Shown here piece after piece: positions 36,172 to 45,398 of a stretch of DNA of 64,000 nucleotides. Origin of the DNA: Chthoniobacterales bacterium (GTDB lineage: Bacteria; Verrucomicrobiota; Verrucomicrobiia; Chthoniobacterales; UBA6821). The DNA lies in NCBI GenBank assembly GCA_019747895.1, contig JAIEQF010000007.1, positions 56,530 through 120,529 of the forward strand. The letters are read 5' to 3'. A model generated the notes under the pieces. It worked only from the letters and a program-made list of their open reading frames with translations. It did no database searches and was not told the origin of the DNA. Each line of letters starts with the position of its first letter. Position 1 is the first letter of the stretch. Made by a program: the position numbers and the translations under genes.

Positions 36172-36195
36172 CAGAAAAAGTAGCATTATTTCACA
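36099..36195 (-). repeat. PE-4 element (hairpin plus CAGTTCG tandem units) at the start of the Wzm-like gene
   Basis: GCATCGCTGCGCGATGC forms a perfect hairpin, followed by about three CAGTTCG/TAGTTCG units and a conserved tail CATCAGAAAAAGTA. Nearly the same stretch is at 47840-47938 upstream of pstC. It encodes the start codon and the N-terminal tail of the permease. Confidence 0.88.
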
Positions 36196-36271
36196 AAGCT
36201 GGCTTTAATACTAAATTATTTTAGCAACTTACCACCAGCCTTTAATCTTCTACTGAAAATAATATTCTTTA

Positions 36272-37636
36272 ATGAATCAACGATTTGAACAATCGCATCT
36301 TGATCCTGCACAGCAAGATCATAACTGCCAACTGCATCGCAGAGCGATGCTAGCTTTCTGCATAAGAAAATTTTTAACAAAAGTCCTGACACCCTTGACT
36401 GGCTTTATACAGCGGCAGAAATTATCAGAAAACACTCAGCTTCCTTCGATATGGAGCAAAATAAAATACGATATCGTATACTGGATTAGCTCGCGGTGCC
36501 GTGGCGTAATTACATTTGCTTATCCTGAGATACCTTACAACCCAATCCTGGCCCGCCGCCAAGAAAACCAGCGGGAATGGACCTCGGCACTCCTTGGCAT
36601 CTCCACCGCTCAACTAAAAAAAATCGCAACAGAATTTTTAATTAAGGAACAACGCTCTACTCCTCTGGTAATTAGCAAAAAGAGAGTTCCTCTATCTTTC
36701 ACCATCCTCGTTTGCTTTCATCATCATCTTGATTATTTCAAAGCTTGCTTGCACTCCATTCAAGAAGCGATGCGTCACTCTCCATCAACAGAGATTGAAG
36801 TCCTCATCATCAATGACGACCCCTCGATTGACTTATCAACCCTTCTTGCTGATTGTGATTTTTCGTTGCGCCAAAAAATAGTCCTTCGCTCTCATGTCGA
36901 AAACCTCGGCATCTGTTGCAGCCTCAATGACGCTATCACTCACGCTCAAGGAGAATGGCTGGTCTATCTTGATTGCGACGACCTTCTTGAGCCAAGTACA
37001 TTTTCAGTTTTAGAAAGAACCATTGCTGAGCATCCTGCCGCCCGCTTCATTAGCTCCCGTGCGATTGATATCGATGCTGATAGTGATATCTTATTTTGGC
37101 GATTGCGGTCTGAACATCCTTATGAGCTGATCAAAAATAATTTTGCCGGTCATCTTAAAGTCATTAAAAAAGAACTTCATCAAGATCTTGGATTGTTCAA
37201 AAAAACATTTGAAGGATGTCAGGACTACGAATTTGCTTTGCGAACCGCAATCAATGAACCGCTGCTCTTTATTCCTCATTATCTCTATCGTTATCGATGG
37301 CACCATGACACTCAAACAGTGAGTCAGAATCAACGTCAAAATCTGATTGCGATGCGCGTTCGTCAGTCTTACATGCTCGCCATTTACTGGCTCACCCATG
37401 GAACTGAAATGATAGAGTGGGACGTCACAGGACCTTGTGCTGACGAGTGGAAGGAGCATCTTGCTTCCATCTCAAATAAGAATTCCAAAAATCAAATTCG
37501 TTATCATGTCACGCTGGAAGCAAACACGGCTTACGATGCACGACGCTTGAAACTGCTTCTAGTCGAAATCGCAACTCTCATCATTGATCGCTATCGAGAG
37601 AATGATACGAACAGAAAAATCGTCATTACAATTTAG
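36272..37636 (+). CDS. GT2 family glycosyltransferase
   Basis: 454 aa. The catalytic core begins near residue 148: FTILVCFHHHLDYFKACLHS, VLIINDDPS and GEWLVYLDCDDLLEP are GT2 motifs, followed by DYEFALRTAINEP. The first about 120 residues are not recognised. The extreme N-terminus (DHNCQLHRRAMLA) is encoded by an inverted PE-4 arm. Plus strand, divergent from the Wzm-like gene with about 100 bp between starts. No clear ribosome-binding site. Confidence 0.85.
   Translation: MNQRFEQSHLDPAQQDHNCQLHRRAMLAFCIRKFLTKVLTPLTGFIQRQKLSENTQLPSIWSKIKYDIVYWISSRCRGVITFAYPEIPYNPILARRQENQREWTSALLGISTAQLKKIATEFLIKEQRSTPLVISKKRVPLSFTILVCFHHHLDYFKACLHSIQEAMRHSPSTEIEVLIINDDPSIDLSTLLADCDFSLRQKIVLRSHVENLGICCSLNDAITHAQGEWLVYLDCDDLLEPSTFSVLERTIAEHPAARFISSRAIDIDADSDILFWRLRSEHPYELIKNNFAGHLKVIKKELHQDLGLFKKTFEGCQDYEFALRTAINEPLLFIPHYLYRYRWHHDTQTVSQNQRQNLIAMRVRQSYMLAIYWLTHGTEMIEWDVTGPCADEWKEHLASISNKNSKNQIRYHVTLEANTAYDARRLKLLLVEIATLIIDRYRENDTNRKIVITI
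36312..36352 (+). repeat. PE-4 arm, inverted relative to 36099-36195
   Basis: ATAACTGCCAACTGCATCGC followed by AGAGCGATGC is the complement of the left arm. The pair brackets the divergent promoter region 36196-36311, and both arms lie in coding N-termini. Confidence 0.75.
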
Positions 37637-37679
37637 TAATTGTTCAGACAATGACCAAAAGCAAGCTTTGTAAAACTGC

Positions 37680-37796
37680 TTTTGTGGAAGTTGAAAAGTT
37701 GAGCCGCTGCTGAAACAGCTGTTGAGCGCCGCCAGCGCGACTGTTGAGAAGAAACCATTCTTTCAACCCCTCAATTTCTCAACTCCTCAACAAAAC
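37680..37796. repeat. Inverted pair of GTTGAGAA-type short units
   Basis: GTTGAAAAGTTGAG at the left is complementary to CTCAACTCCTCAAC and neighbours at 37765-37795. A smaller hairpin GAGCGCCGCCAGCGCGACTG lies between. The stretch 37637-37956 holds this pair and a PE-1 copy and no gene. Confidence 0.65.
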
Positions 37797-37820
37797 CTTC
37801 CCTATGAGATTTTCTTTTGT

Positions 37821-37955
37821 GCAAATCCAGCTTGCTGAGATGGATGAAATACAAGGAACCTCGGAGCGCAGGAGCTGAGCGTATATGCAATACGTGAAGC
37901 GACGAGCACCGGAGTGACGCCGTAGTTCGCCACCTCAGTAGAGTTTAGGATATGC
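37821..37955 (+). repeat. PE-1 palindromic element, copy D (intergenic, degenerate)
   Basis: About 135 bp. GAGCTGAGCGTATATGCAAT and GACGAGCACCGGAGTGACGC match the core; CACCTCAGTAGAGTTTAGGA is the right arm. The left arm (GCAAATCCAGCTTGCTGAG) is weaker. It ends one base before the ugd stop codon. The frame open in other copies carries a TAG here. Confidence 0.8.
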
Positions 37956-37956
37956 T

Positions 37957-39252
37957 CTATCGTCCGACACTAACATAGGTAAACCCAGCCTCCCGAACAA
38001 CGTCAGGGTGCAACAGATTTCGTCCATCAAAAAGCAATGGCGTGTGCATCGTCTTCTTGAGCGCAGCTAGATCGACATTAGCAAACTCTTCCCACTCGGT
38101 TGCAATGATGAGAGCTTCTGCATCTTGAGCTGCCTCCAGAGGAGAAGCCGCAAAAGTCGCCTTTTTAAGTGTTCCTAATTCTTTAGCTTTTTCCATTCCT
38201 TTAGGATCATAGACGCTCACATGCGCTCCTTCTTTGAGGAGCTGCATCACTAAGTCCATGGCTACAGAACAGCGGATATCGTCGGTGTCAGGCTTGAAAG
38301 CAAGTCCCCAAACTGCAATTTTTTTATCACGCAAAACCCAAAGCGCCTCTCTTACTTTTGCGAGAAAATGCTCGAGCGCCGAAGCGTTGATCCGTTCCAC
38401 TTCTTCCAAGAGCGTAAAAGGAACTCCTAACTGACGGCTAATGGAAATAAAAGCAGCGATGTCTTTTGGAAAACAGGAGCCACCGTAACCGAGTCCTGCA
38501 TTCAGGAAGTTTCTTCCGATGCGTTTGTCCATACCGATTCCGTCTGCTACCTTTTCTACATCAGCTCCACTGGCTTCGCAGATTGCGGCCACAGCATTGA
38601 TGTAAGAAATCTTGAGGGCCAAGAAAGAATTCGCTGCATGCTTGATCAATTCAGCACTGTTGATATCAGTGACCAAAATCGGCGCCATGAAAGGCTCATA
38701 AACTTTTTTCATGAGTGAAACAGCACGATCATTGTTGCTTCCAATCACAATCCTATCTGGCTTCATCAAATCCGGAACAGCACATCCTTCGCGCAAAAAC
38801 TCAGGATTACTAACGACGTCAAACTCACATCCCGCCTTGTTGTAGCGACGAATAGTCTCGGCAACTTTCTCTCCGGTTTTGACCGGAACAGTGCTCTTGT
38901 CAACAATGACGCGGTATTCTTTTAAGACGCCTGCAATTTCACGAGCGACCGCCTCAATGTAAGAAAGATCGACACTTCCATCTGCTTGTGGAGGCGTTGG
39001 CACCGCAATAAAAACAACCTCGCCATGGGCAACCCCCTCTTCAATACTCGTTGTAAACATCAAGCGCTTAGCAGCAACATTGCGTGTGACTAGTTCTTCA
39101 AGTCCTGGTTCATAAATCGGAATTTGACCAGCTAAAAGCATGTCGACCTTTTTTTGGTTGTTATCAACACAAATAACATGATGTCCCACTTCGGCAAAGC
39201 AAGCTCCTGTGACTAGGCCGACATATCCAGATCCAATAATACAAAGTTTCAT
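37957..39252 (-). CDS. ugd: UDP-glucose 6-dehydrogenase
   Basis: 431 aa, the usual length. MKLCIIGSGYVGLVTGACFA is the NAD site, VPTPPQADGSVDLSYIE and SNPEFLREGCAV follow, and GYGGSCFPKDIAAF carries the catalytic Cys260. The C-terminal WGLAFKPDTDDIRCSVAMDL block binds the UDP-sugar. It oxidises UDP-glucose to UDP-glucuronate, a precursor for acidic polysaccharides or lipid A modification, which fits the neighbouring locus. Its stop is directly beside a PE-1 element. Confidence 0.97.
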   Translation of the reverse strand: MKLCIIGSGYVGLVTGACFAEVGHHVICVDNNQKKVDMLLAGQIPIYEPGLEELVTRNVAAKRLMFTTSIEEGVAHGEVVFIAVPTPPQADGSVDLSYIEAVAREIAGVLKEYRVIVDKSTVPVKTGEKVAETIRRYNKAGCEFDVVSNPEFLREGCAVPDLMKPDRIVIGSNNDRAVSLMKKVYEPFMAPILVTDINSAELIKHAANSFLALKISYINAVAAICEASGADVEKVADGIGMDKRIGRNFLNAGLGYGGSCFPKDIAAFISISRQLGVPFTLLEEVERINASALEHFLAKVREALWVLRDKKIAVWGLAFKPDTDDIRCSVAMDLVMQLLKEGAHVSVYDPKGMEKAKELGTLKKATFAASPLEAAQDAEALIIATEWEEFANVDLAALKKTMHTPLLFDGRNLLHPDVVREAGFTYVSVGR

Positions 39253-39394
39253 AAAAAGAAAGTTTAGATCCCCGACTCCGCAGGGACAAGGGTTTTAGAT
39301 CCCCTCCTTTGCGGAGACAAGGTTTAAGAGTTGAAGAGCTTAAGAGCTTAAGAGTTTAGGTGGAAGAAAAAAATTAAAATAAGTACTTTTCTTG
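39253..39394. repeat. Short direct repeats upstream of ugd
   Basis: Two imperfect copies of a unit with TAGATCCCC and GCGGAGACAAGG (39265-39313), then tandem GAGCTTAA units at 39320-39355. No gene or clear promoter seen. Confidence 0.6.
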
Positions 39395-39560
39395 ATAGTG
39401 TATTAAATTGAGAAGGGCGCGTTAGAAGCGCAGAAATTTTTTCTTAGGACAAGGCCGAAGACCGAGCGCTATCCAAATGATAACGTGACGGGATGAGAAC
39501 GCAGTCTTTTCCTAAAAAGAACAAGTCAATTACTTGTAAGTTCTAAGTAATTTGAATATA
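39395..39560. repeat. PE-2 palindromic element, diverged copy (inverted)
   Basis: The interior (GGCCGAAGACCGAGCGCTAT, GATAACGTGACGGGATGAG, GCAGTCTTTTCCTAAAAAG) is close to the complement of 13875-14040. The right terminus TTCTAAGTAATTTGAATATA is intact but for one base; the left terminus has decayed. Confidence 0.88.
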
Positions 39561-39825
39561 CATTACAGAGAAAACGATTTAGAAAAGGGTTGCGCGTCCA
39601 AAAAACGCTTTTACTTGACCTCCAATAGGCCTCTGTTAGGTGTGGTGCTATGGTCATAGCAGGCCGTTGAGAAGCCACTATTTTCAGCAAAACATCAATA
39701 AAATCAGCATATTACTAATAATGTTTTAGCTCTGTTATACAAGCCTCACGGCAATTTTCTCTGTAGGAATTGTCAAACTTTATCCCCTTCGTGCAACTAT
39801 CACCGCATCGGTGTCACACCGGGCT
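39561..39825. other. Intergenic stretch, nothing recognised
   Basis: About 265 bp between PE-2 and the lptD stop. A short hairpin CGGTGTCACACCG at 39810-39822 is too weak and lacks a U-tract, so I do not call a terminator. No frame or RNA gene recognised. Confidence 0.5.
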
Positions 39826-42291
39826 TCACTGGTTCGGCATCAGACCCGGCATAAGCGGATTAGCAGCATTGGCTGTATTTCTACCTGCTGGCGTTGGCGG
39901 CGTAAAACTAAGCGGCAAGGTTATCTGAGGAGCATCTTTCAGCGCCATCGTAAAGACAGCCCCTGTTTGCAATAAGCCTGACTGAGTACTCGTTCCTTGA
40001 TTGTTTCTCACTTCCGCGCCAAAGGAAACAAGCCAGCTAGAAAGTTCGCGAGTAATAACGTAACGCTGATAGAGAGGACTATTGCCAGGCGTTGCTGTTG
40101 TCGTGCTTGGAGAAGCCCCCACGGTAGAATCATTCATGTTATAAATTTGCGTGGCGCTAAAAGACCAATGATCATTCAACTTCCAATTCATGGAAACGGA
40201 AGGTTGATTGCCACTCATGCCATTATAATTATTAATGTAGGCACTCCCCACCCCGAATTGGAGCCATCGCGTTGGCATGAAATCAAACTGTGTATTGACC
40301 TCAGAATATCCGAGCGTCGTCATGGGAACTTGAGAATCGATATGGAGTGCAAACCAACTAACAGGAAGGAAAGTAAAACGATTATTTAAATTAGAAACAG
40401 GCCCATTGAAATAAGGATTAATAGCATTGAGATCCGTGAAGGTATCTAAATAAAACCAGTCGTACGTATCTCCATCGCGCCGTGTTTGAAGCTTATTTCT
40501 CACTCCGACGCGCATGATGGCCCAAGTATCAATGGTATCAATCGCATTGAATTGAGGAAAATTCAATGGCTGCAATTGAGTGGAACTAGTTTGATAACCT
40601 GAAATTGTTGTGTTGTTAGGATTGTTAGGCATGTACCGATCAAATTGCATCACCTGATTCACATTGGGACCCCCCGCGTAGACACCAGAAAGATTGGCAT
40701 AAGGTTGAAAAACATGTCGCACGCCATCCACGCCGAGAAGTTTTGACTGCAATTCTTCAAAGCTGCGAGCTATTTTAAAAGATGTTTCTACACCGGCATT
40801 CACAATCGGCCGAATCGTCGTTCCTGTCCAATTGAATTGATTGCCCTGAGACCCACCATTGGTGCTGGTGGCGTAACTCGGGAAGGGAGTAATTGTTCCA
40901 TTAGTGTCCGTATAATCTCCTCCGTGATTGTAAGCTGTGACTCGCACACCAACTTTAGGGACGACCGAGAGCCAGCCAAAAAGTGTTTGCGGCAAACTGA
41001 GCTGGTGAAAGGTATCAAAACGCGTCGCGTTGTACCCTGAAGGAGCAAAGTAATTAGGATTATTCGTGGAGTTAGCGCAAAAATTTCTCTGCAATTGCCC
41101 CAAGGCTGTAGTGCCATCATAAAAAACGGGAAGTCCAAAAAGTGGCTCTTGTTTAAAATCAAAAGCTAACTCTGGCAAACGCTCTGTTGTTTCTTGAAAA
41201 GAATTCATCTGCCAACGAGTCACGAGCGAGAGGGTATAATCTTCATCCATCTTGGTGAGAGCGATATTATTGTCTGGTTGAGGATTGACACTATTTTCAG
41301 CTGGATAATAAGTCTGCATGAAGTTGAAATCACTTAACTTCGTTATATCAGCGGTCGCATAAACATCATCATTGAGATAAAACTTTTGGTTAAAGCCAAT
41401 GCGATAACGACCGACATAATCTCCACTTGTTGGAGTGGCTATTGTTTGCTGACCTGGAGGATTGTTGGCATTAGGACTATGATCCCAAGCATAGTACAAA
41501 ATGAACTCTCCATTATTCCGATCATTTTTCCCAAAGTGATCCATGAGATCTATTCCAGTCGCAAAGCCACGCAGCGAGCGATAGTCAGCATGAACACGAG
41601 CAATTAAACTGTCGTCACCGAGGAGAGGGTAGCTGTAAGAGCTTAAAAGAAATCCACCCCAGGTAGAATCGTATCCTGGCATGATTTGAAGACCAGTCTC
41701 CTTCAAACTTGCATAAAGGTAAGGGAGCCACAAAATAGGCATCTTCCCTGCATAAAGCGTGCTATTGAGAAAAATAACGCGATCCTTGTCGTAAATACGA
41801 ATCCCACGAGCATGCATACTCCAACTAGGCATCGAGGAGTCAGAGGTTGTCATGACTCCATCTCTCACACTAAATTCTTTAGTCGTAACCGAATTCATAC
41901 TGAGCGCATGAAATTTCATAGGCAGAGCTTCTCCTTGAAATTCCAACGCCCTTATATGTTTTGTCTCTAAATTGTAAAGAGCTCGTTGCCCATTGAAGAC
42001 CCCTTTGTCTTGATAAATACGAACATTACCCAAAAGAAGCACATCGCGAGTATCAGGATTATATTCTGCCTTATCACAATAGATACTCACCCCATTATAA
42101 TGGATCTGCACATTATCTTCCGCGAGGGCAATTCCATTTTCAAACTGCGTATTTCCATCAGCTGTAATTTCAACAGGCTTGCTACTAACGGTTGCAACCT
42201 GCGAAGCCTGCTCTACCTGCGCTCTTGAGATAGAGGGAAGTGCCAGCAAGATAACAAAAAAATAAAATAGAAAGTATAACCTTGCTAACAC
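39826..42291 (-). CDS. lptD: LPS-assembly protein LptD (OstA family)
   Basis: 821 aa. A signal peptide (YFLFYFFVILLALPSISRA) is followed by the OstA/LptD jelly-roll: VEITADGNTQFENGIALAED, VQIHYNGVSIYCDKAEYNPD, VLLLGNVRIYQDKGVFNGQR; then about 550 residues of aromatic-rich alternating beta-strands of an outer-membrane barrel, ending without a typical C-terminal Phe. The protein inserts lipopolysaccharide into the outer membrane. Cysteines for the usual disulfides are sparse. Lies downstream of phoU on the same strand, separated by a PE-1 copy. Confidence 0.85.
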   Translation of the reverse strand: MLARLYFLFYFFVILLALPSISRAQVEQASQVATVSSKPVEITADGNTQFENGIALAEDNVQIHYNGVSIYCDKAEYNPDTRDVLLLGNVRIYQDKGVFNGQRALYNLETKHIRALEFQGEALPMKFHALSMNSVTTKEFSVRDGVMTTSDSSMPSWSMHARGIRIYDKDRVIFLNSTLYAGKMPILWLPYLYASLKETGLQIMPGYDSTWGGFLLSSYSYPLLGDDSLIARVHADYRSLRGFATGIDLMDHFGKNDRNNGEFILYYAWDHSPNANNPPGQQTIATPTSGDYVGRYRIGFNQKFYLNDDVYATADITKLSDFNFMQTYYPAENSVNPQPDNNIALTKMDEDYTLSLVTRWQMNSFQETTERLPELAFDFKQEPLFGLPVFYDGTTALGQLQRNFCANSTNNPNYFAPSGYNATRFDTFHQLSLPQTLFGWLSVVPKVGVRVTAYNHGGDYTDTNGTITPFPSYATSTNGGSQGNQFNWTGTTIRPIVNAGVETSFKIARSFEELQSKLLGVDGVRHVFQPYANLSGVYAGGPNVNQVMQFDRYMPNNPNNTTISGYQTSSTQLQPLNFPQFNAIDTIDTWAIMRVGVRNKLQTRRDGDTYDWFYLDTFTDLNAINPYFNGPVSNLNNRFTFLPVSWFALHIDSQVPMTTLGYSEVNTQFDFMPTRWLQFGVGSAYINNYNGMSGNQPSVSMNWKLNDHWSFSATQIYNMNDSTVGASPSTTTATPGNSPLYQRYVITRELSSWLVSFGAEVRNNQGTSTQSGLLQTGAVFTMALKDAPQITLPLSFTPPTPAGRNTANAANPLMPGLMPNQ

Positions 42292-42299
42292 AGGATTAG

Positions 42300-42386
42300 T
42301 TCGTAGTTCGTGGTTCGTAGAAAGTTTAAATCGGTCATCGATATTGTAATTCTCCAGCTTATATAGCTTGCAGGTTACAGACTACA
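42300..42386. repeat. Short tandem GTTCGTAG units upstream of lptD
   Basis: GTTCGTAGTTCGTGGTTCGT just before the lptD start, plus a single GCAGGTTACAG unit at 42370. No clear inverted partner. Confidence 0.55.
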
Positions 42387-42533
42387 AAAAACTGTCTCAG
42401 AAATTCGCTGCTGTGAATGAAGAGCAAGGAGCGGCGGCGCACAGCGACTGAGTGTATCATTAATACCCGATGACGCGAGCACCGATGCGACACAACTCCT
42501 CGCCGCAGCAGTAGAATTTATGAGGCAGTTTTT
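42387..42533 (+). repeat. PE-1 palindromic element, copy E (overlaps the phoU stop)
   Basis: 147 bp, with the clearest terminal repeats: AAAAACTGTCTCAGAAATTC on the left and, as reverse complement of the right, AAAAACTGCCTCATAAATTC. The last five codons and TAA of phoU (KTAS) lie in its right arm. Although mostly intergenic, the frame AQRLSVSLIPDDASTDATQ is still open. Confidence 0.9.
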
Positions 42534-43201
42534 CCCAAATGCCTGATGTCCTCCGCGCTAACCGCAAACACCACATCCTCTGCAATATTAGCGGAATGAT
42601 CTCCAATACGTTCCAAGCAGCGACTAATCAAAATAAGATTAAGGTAAGTGGGAATCTGCTCTGAATCATCCTGCATGCGAAGAATGAGATGTTTATTAAA
42701 ATTTTTATTTAAGAGGTCCAACTCTTTATCTTGTATCTTCACTTCAAGCGCCGCTTTTTCATCATGATTGAGATAAGCTTGAATGGCATCATCAAACATT
42801 TTTATTGCTAGAGCGATGATCTTATCGAGTTCGTGGAGCTCTTTCACTTCAGGATGTGCGTTCATCTTGCGAGCGCGACGCGCAATACTAACGGTTTGAT
42901 CGGCAATACGCTCAATATTAGCTCCAATTTTCATCGAAGAAATCACATCACGCAAATCAGAAGCTACCGGTTGGAAACGACTCATAATGTGGAGCCCTTC
43001 ACGATCAATTTGCATTTCTAAAAGATCAATCTCTTCATCATCAGCGATGGCATTATTGCAGTAATCATCATCATGCTCATAAAGACCGCGGATCGAATTT
43101 TTCAAGTTCCGCTTCGTCAATTCTGCCATCTCCAAAACAGTTTGGCGAAGGTGATCAAGCCTATCTGTAAAAGGAGTTAAAATATGGGAACGAGGAGTCA
43201 T
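42518..43201 (-). CDS. phoU: Phosphate transport regulator PhoU
   Basis: 227 aa, all-helical, with two PhoU repeats: LRQTVLEMAELTKRNLKNSI, DDYCNNAIADDEEIDLLEMQ, then PVASDLRDVISSMKIGANIE with RIADQ, and the second-half equivalents ending RCLERIGDHSANIAEDVVF, where the E/D-rich metal-binding motifs stand. It represses the Pho response and modulates PstSCAB. Last gene of the pst operon. Its final residues and stop are within a PE-1 repeat arm, so the C-terminus was slightly altered. Confidence 0.95.
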   Translation of the reverse strand: MTPRSHILTPFTDRLDHLRQTVLEMAELTKRNLKNSIRGLYEHDDDYCNNAIADDEEIDLLEMQIDREGLHIMSRFQPVASDLRDVISSMKIGANIERIADQTVSIARRARKMNAHPEVKELHELDKIIALAIKMFDDAIQAYLNHDEKAALEVKIQDKELDLLNKNFNKHLILRMQDDSEQIPTYLNLILISRCLERIGDHSANIAEDVVFAVSAEDIRHLGKTAS

Positions 43202-43207
43202 AAGAAA

Positions 43208-43366
43208 AAGTAACGAGTGGCGAGTAGGGGGTAACGAGTAAATTTAAGATCAGTATAAAATCAGATCTCGGTTAACGATATCATATTGTTAGAAGTTAGA
43301 AAAAATAAAGTTTAGAACATTGCGTTTCATTATTGCGCCAGCTACTCGCCACCCGCTACTCGGTTG
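43208..43366. repeat. Inverted pair of GAGTAGCG-type tandem units between pstB and phoU
   Basis: GTAACGAGTGGCGAGTAGGG at 43212-43231 is complementary to CTACTCGCCACCCGCTACTC at 43342-43361. They lie between the pstB stop and the phoU start and would form a stem in the operon transcript. Confidence 0.8.
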
Positions 43367-43374
43367 ATTTGGCC

Positions 43375-44199
43375 TCAGCCAAATCTTCCAGTAATATAAT
43401 CTTCAGTTTGTTTTTGGATAGGTGCTGTGAAAATTTTATTGGTCTGATCAAACTCAATGAGTTTTCCCAAATAGAAAAAAGCCGTCAGATCAGAAATGCG
43501 ACTTGCCTGGTGCATGCTGTGCGTAACAATAACAATCGTAAAATCTTTTTTTAATTCCACGATCAACTCTTCAATCTTTGCTGTGGCAATTGGATCCAGC
43601 GCAGAACACGGTTCGTCCATGAGTAAAATTTCTGGTTGGCTCGCAATAGCACGTGCAATACAGAGCCGCTGCAGCTGCCCTCCAGAAAGCCCTAAGGCAC
43701 TTTCATGAAGTCTGTCTTTCACTTCATCCCAAAGAACCACTGCTTTGAGCGAACGTTCTACCGTTTCATCTAAAACAGCCCGCTGACGCTGACCAGTAAT
43801 GCGCAAAGGGTAGACAACATTTTCATAAAGTGACATCGGAAAAGGATTCGATTTTTGAAACACCATCCCAATGCGCCGTCGAAGAGCAATGATTTCTACA
43901 CTGGGATCAAAAATACTAGTCCCATGAATCGTAATGTCTCCCGCATGACTGACATTCGGAATGAGTTCATTCATTCGGTTAAAGTTTCTGAGTAACGTTG
44001 ATTTACCGCAGCCTGAAGGCCCAATGAACGCGGTCACTTGACGATCGGGAATTTCAAGATTGATGTCAAAAAGAGCCTGTTTCTTTCCATAAAAAAAATC
44101 AAACTCTTTGACTTCAATAAAACTAGGCTCAAGAGGGACCAATGTCGCTGAAGAAGATGTTGCCTGATGAGGATCGGAAGGAGAAAACGAATTCGGCAT
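43375..44199 (-). CDS. pstB: Phosphate ABC transporter ATP-binding protein PstB
   Basis: 274 aa. [40 protein letters not shown] (Walker A), [23 protein letters not shown] Q-loop, [16 protein letters not shown] and [15 protein letters not shown] are PstB features, including the long N-R-M-N segment. It energises phosphate uptake through PstC/PstA. Starts 2 bp after pstA. An N-terminal Ser/Thr-rich extension of about 25 residues is longer than usual. Confidence 0.97.
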   Translation of the reverse strand: MPNSFSPSDPHQATSSSATLVPLEPSFIEVKEFDFFYGKKQALFDINLEIPDRQVTAFIGPSGCGKSTLLRNFNRMNELIPNVSHAGDITIHGTSIFDPSVEIIALRRRIGMVFQKSNPFPMSLYENVVYPLRITGQRQRAVLDETVERSLKAVVLWDEVKDRLHESALGLSGGQLQRLCIARAIASQPEILLMDEPCSALDPIATAKIEELIVELKKDFTIVIVTHSMHQASRISDLTAFFYLGKLIEFDQTNKIFTAPIQKQTEDYITGRFG

Positions 44200-44201
44200 G
44201 A

Positions 44202-45080
44202 TTAGTGCGTGTTACGACGAAAGATGGATTGAGCTAAGATATTAATTCCAGTCACAATAAATACCAGAATAAGCGACGCTGTCCAAGCCATCTGAACTTG
44301 ATAAGAATAAGGCAAAGAAGAAAAATTATAAATAAAAACAGAAAGTGATGCTGTTGGAGCCATCAAAGAGTGAGCCCAATTTTGATTAAAAAGAGCCGTA
44401 AAGAGCACAGGAGCTGTTTCTCCAGCAGCTCGGGCAATTGCAATCATCACTCCCATCATGATCGCAGGGAGTGCCTCTGGAAGTACAATATGCCAGATCG
44501 TTTGAAATGCGGTAGCTCCCAATCCATACGAAGCATCTCGGTAAGAGGATGAAACTCCCCTCAAAGCCTGCTCGGAGGCTATTAAAATCGTGGGAAGCAT
44601 CAGCACTGCTAATGCTACTCCGCCGGCTAGCGCCGAGAAATTACCTGTCGTCAATACGACAAAAGCAAAAGCAAAGGCTCCACAAATGATGGAAGGAATC
44701 CCTGTTAACAATTTTGCTACAAATCGGACAACGGCAGAAAATCGAGCATACGGAGCATATTCATGAATGAAAATAGCACCCAAAATTCCCAAAGGCGCTG
44801 CAAGAATCAAGCCGATCCCAACCATCATAGCTGTTCCAAGAATCGCATTCCCAAAACCTCCCTCTTCTAGACCAGGCGCTGGCGGCAGCCCCGTCAAGAC
44901 GTTAAAATTCAAAAGTGGCAATCCTTTTTTCAAGAGCAAAAAGAGGAGCGAAAAAAGTGGAACCAATGTCAATGCCGAAAGTAAAAAACAGAGCAGCGTT
45001 AATGCCTGATTGCGAACAAGACGAACCCAAGAGGTTCTTCCTGCTTGCTGATGAAAAAAATGGGTGCCTGTTAATGACAT
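44202..45080 (-). CDS. pstA: Phosphate ABC transporter permease PstA
   Basis: 292 aa with six membrane helices. [47 protein letters not shown] and the EAA-loop region [20 protein letters not shown] with [21 protein letters not shown] are PstA hallmarks. Forms the inner-membrane channel with PstC. Unlike most pst operons its neighbour is not pstC but an unrelated gene 318 bp upstream. Confidence 0.96.
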   Translation of the reverse strand: MSLTGTHFFHQQAGRTSWVRLVRNQALTLLCFLLSALTLVPLFSLLFLLLKKGLPLLNFNVLTGLPPAPGLEEGGFGNAILGTAMMVGIGLILAAPLGILGAIFIHEYAPYARFSAVVRFVAKLLTGIPSIICGAFAFAFVVLTTGNFSALAGGVALAVLMLPTILIASEQALRGVSSSYRDASYGLGATAFQTIWHIVLPEALPAIMMGVMIAIARAAGETAPVLFTALFNQNWAHSLMAPTASLSVFIYNFSSLPYSYQVQMAWTASLILVFIVTGINILAQSIFRRNTH

Positions 45081-45398
45081 AGTTTTTAAAGTGTATCACT
45101 CTTGTCCAAAATAAAACCAATCAACAGAAGAAAAGCAGCCACTAGCCACATTCTAGCGACACCGCCGTCATTCCAGCGGACACTGGAATCCAGCGACCGC
45201 CGATCTTTATTTTTGTTTTCGTAAAAGTATTGTTTGCCTCTCATCTATCCCTTTCATTTTTTTGACGCTACTACTCAAATGTGAATTGACCTTCCAGCAT
45301 CCGCTGGAATAACGGAAATGTTAATGAGTAGTAATCATTTTCTAAAGAAAGAACCTTTGTTCATTGAAAAATTGTAAAGTGGCAATTGATGACATGTT
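45081..45398. repeat. REP-like inverted repeats in the pst operon gap
   Basis: GTCATTCCAGCGGACACTGG and AATCCAGCG (45169-45197) form a hairpin, and CTTCCAGCATCCGCTGGAAT (45291-45310) is its partner about 95 bp on. Sequences of the type CATTCCAGCG...TGGAATCCAG are widespread REP-like units. No gene in the 318-bp gap. Confidence 0.75.

Noticed and set aside
39561..39825. Structured RNA or riboswitch between PE-2 and the lptD end
   Set aside because: Only short, weak hairpins; the position is at the 3-prime end of lptD and no known RNA motif is visible.
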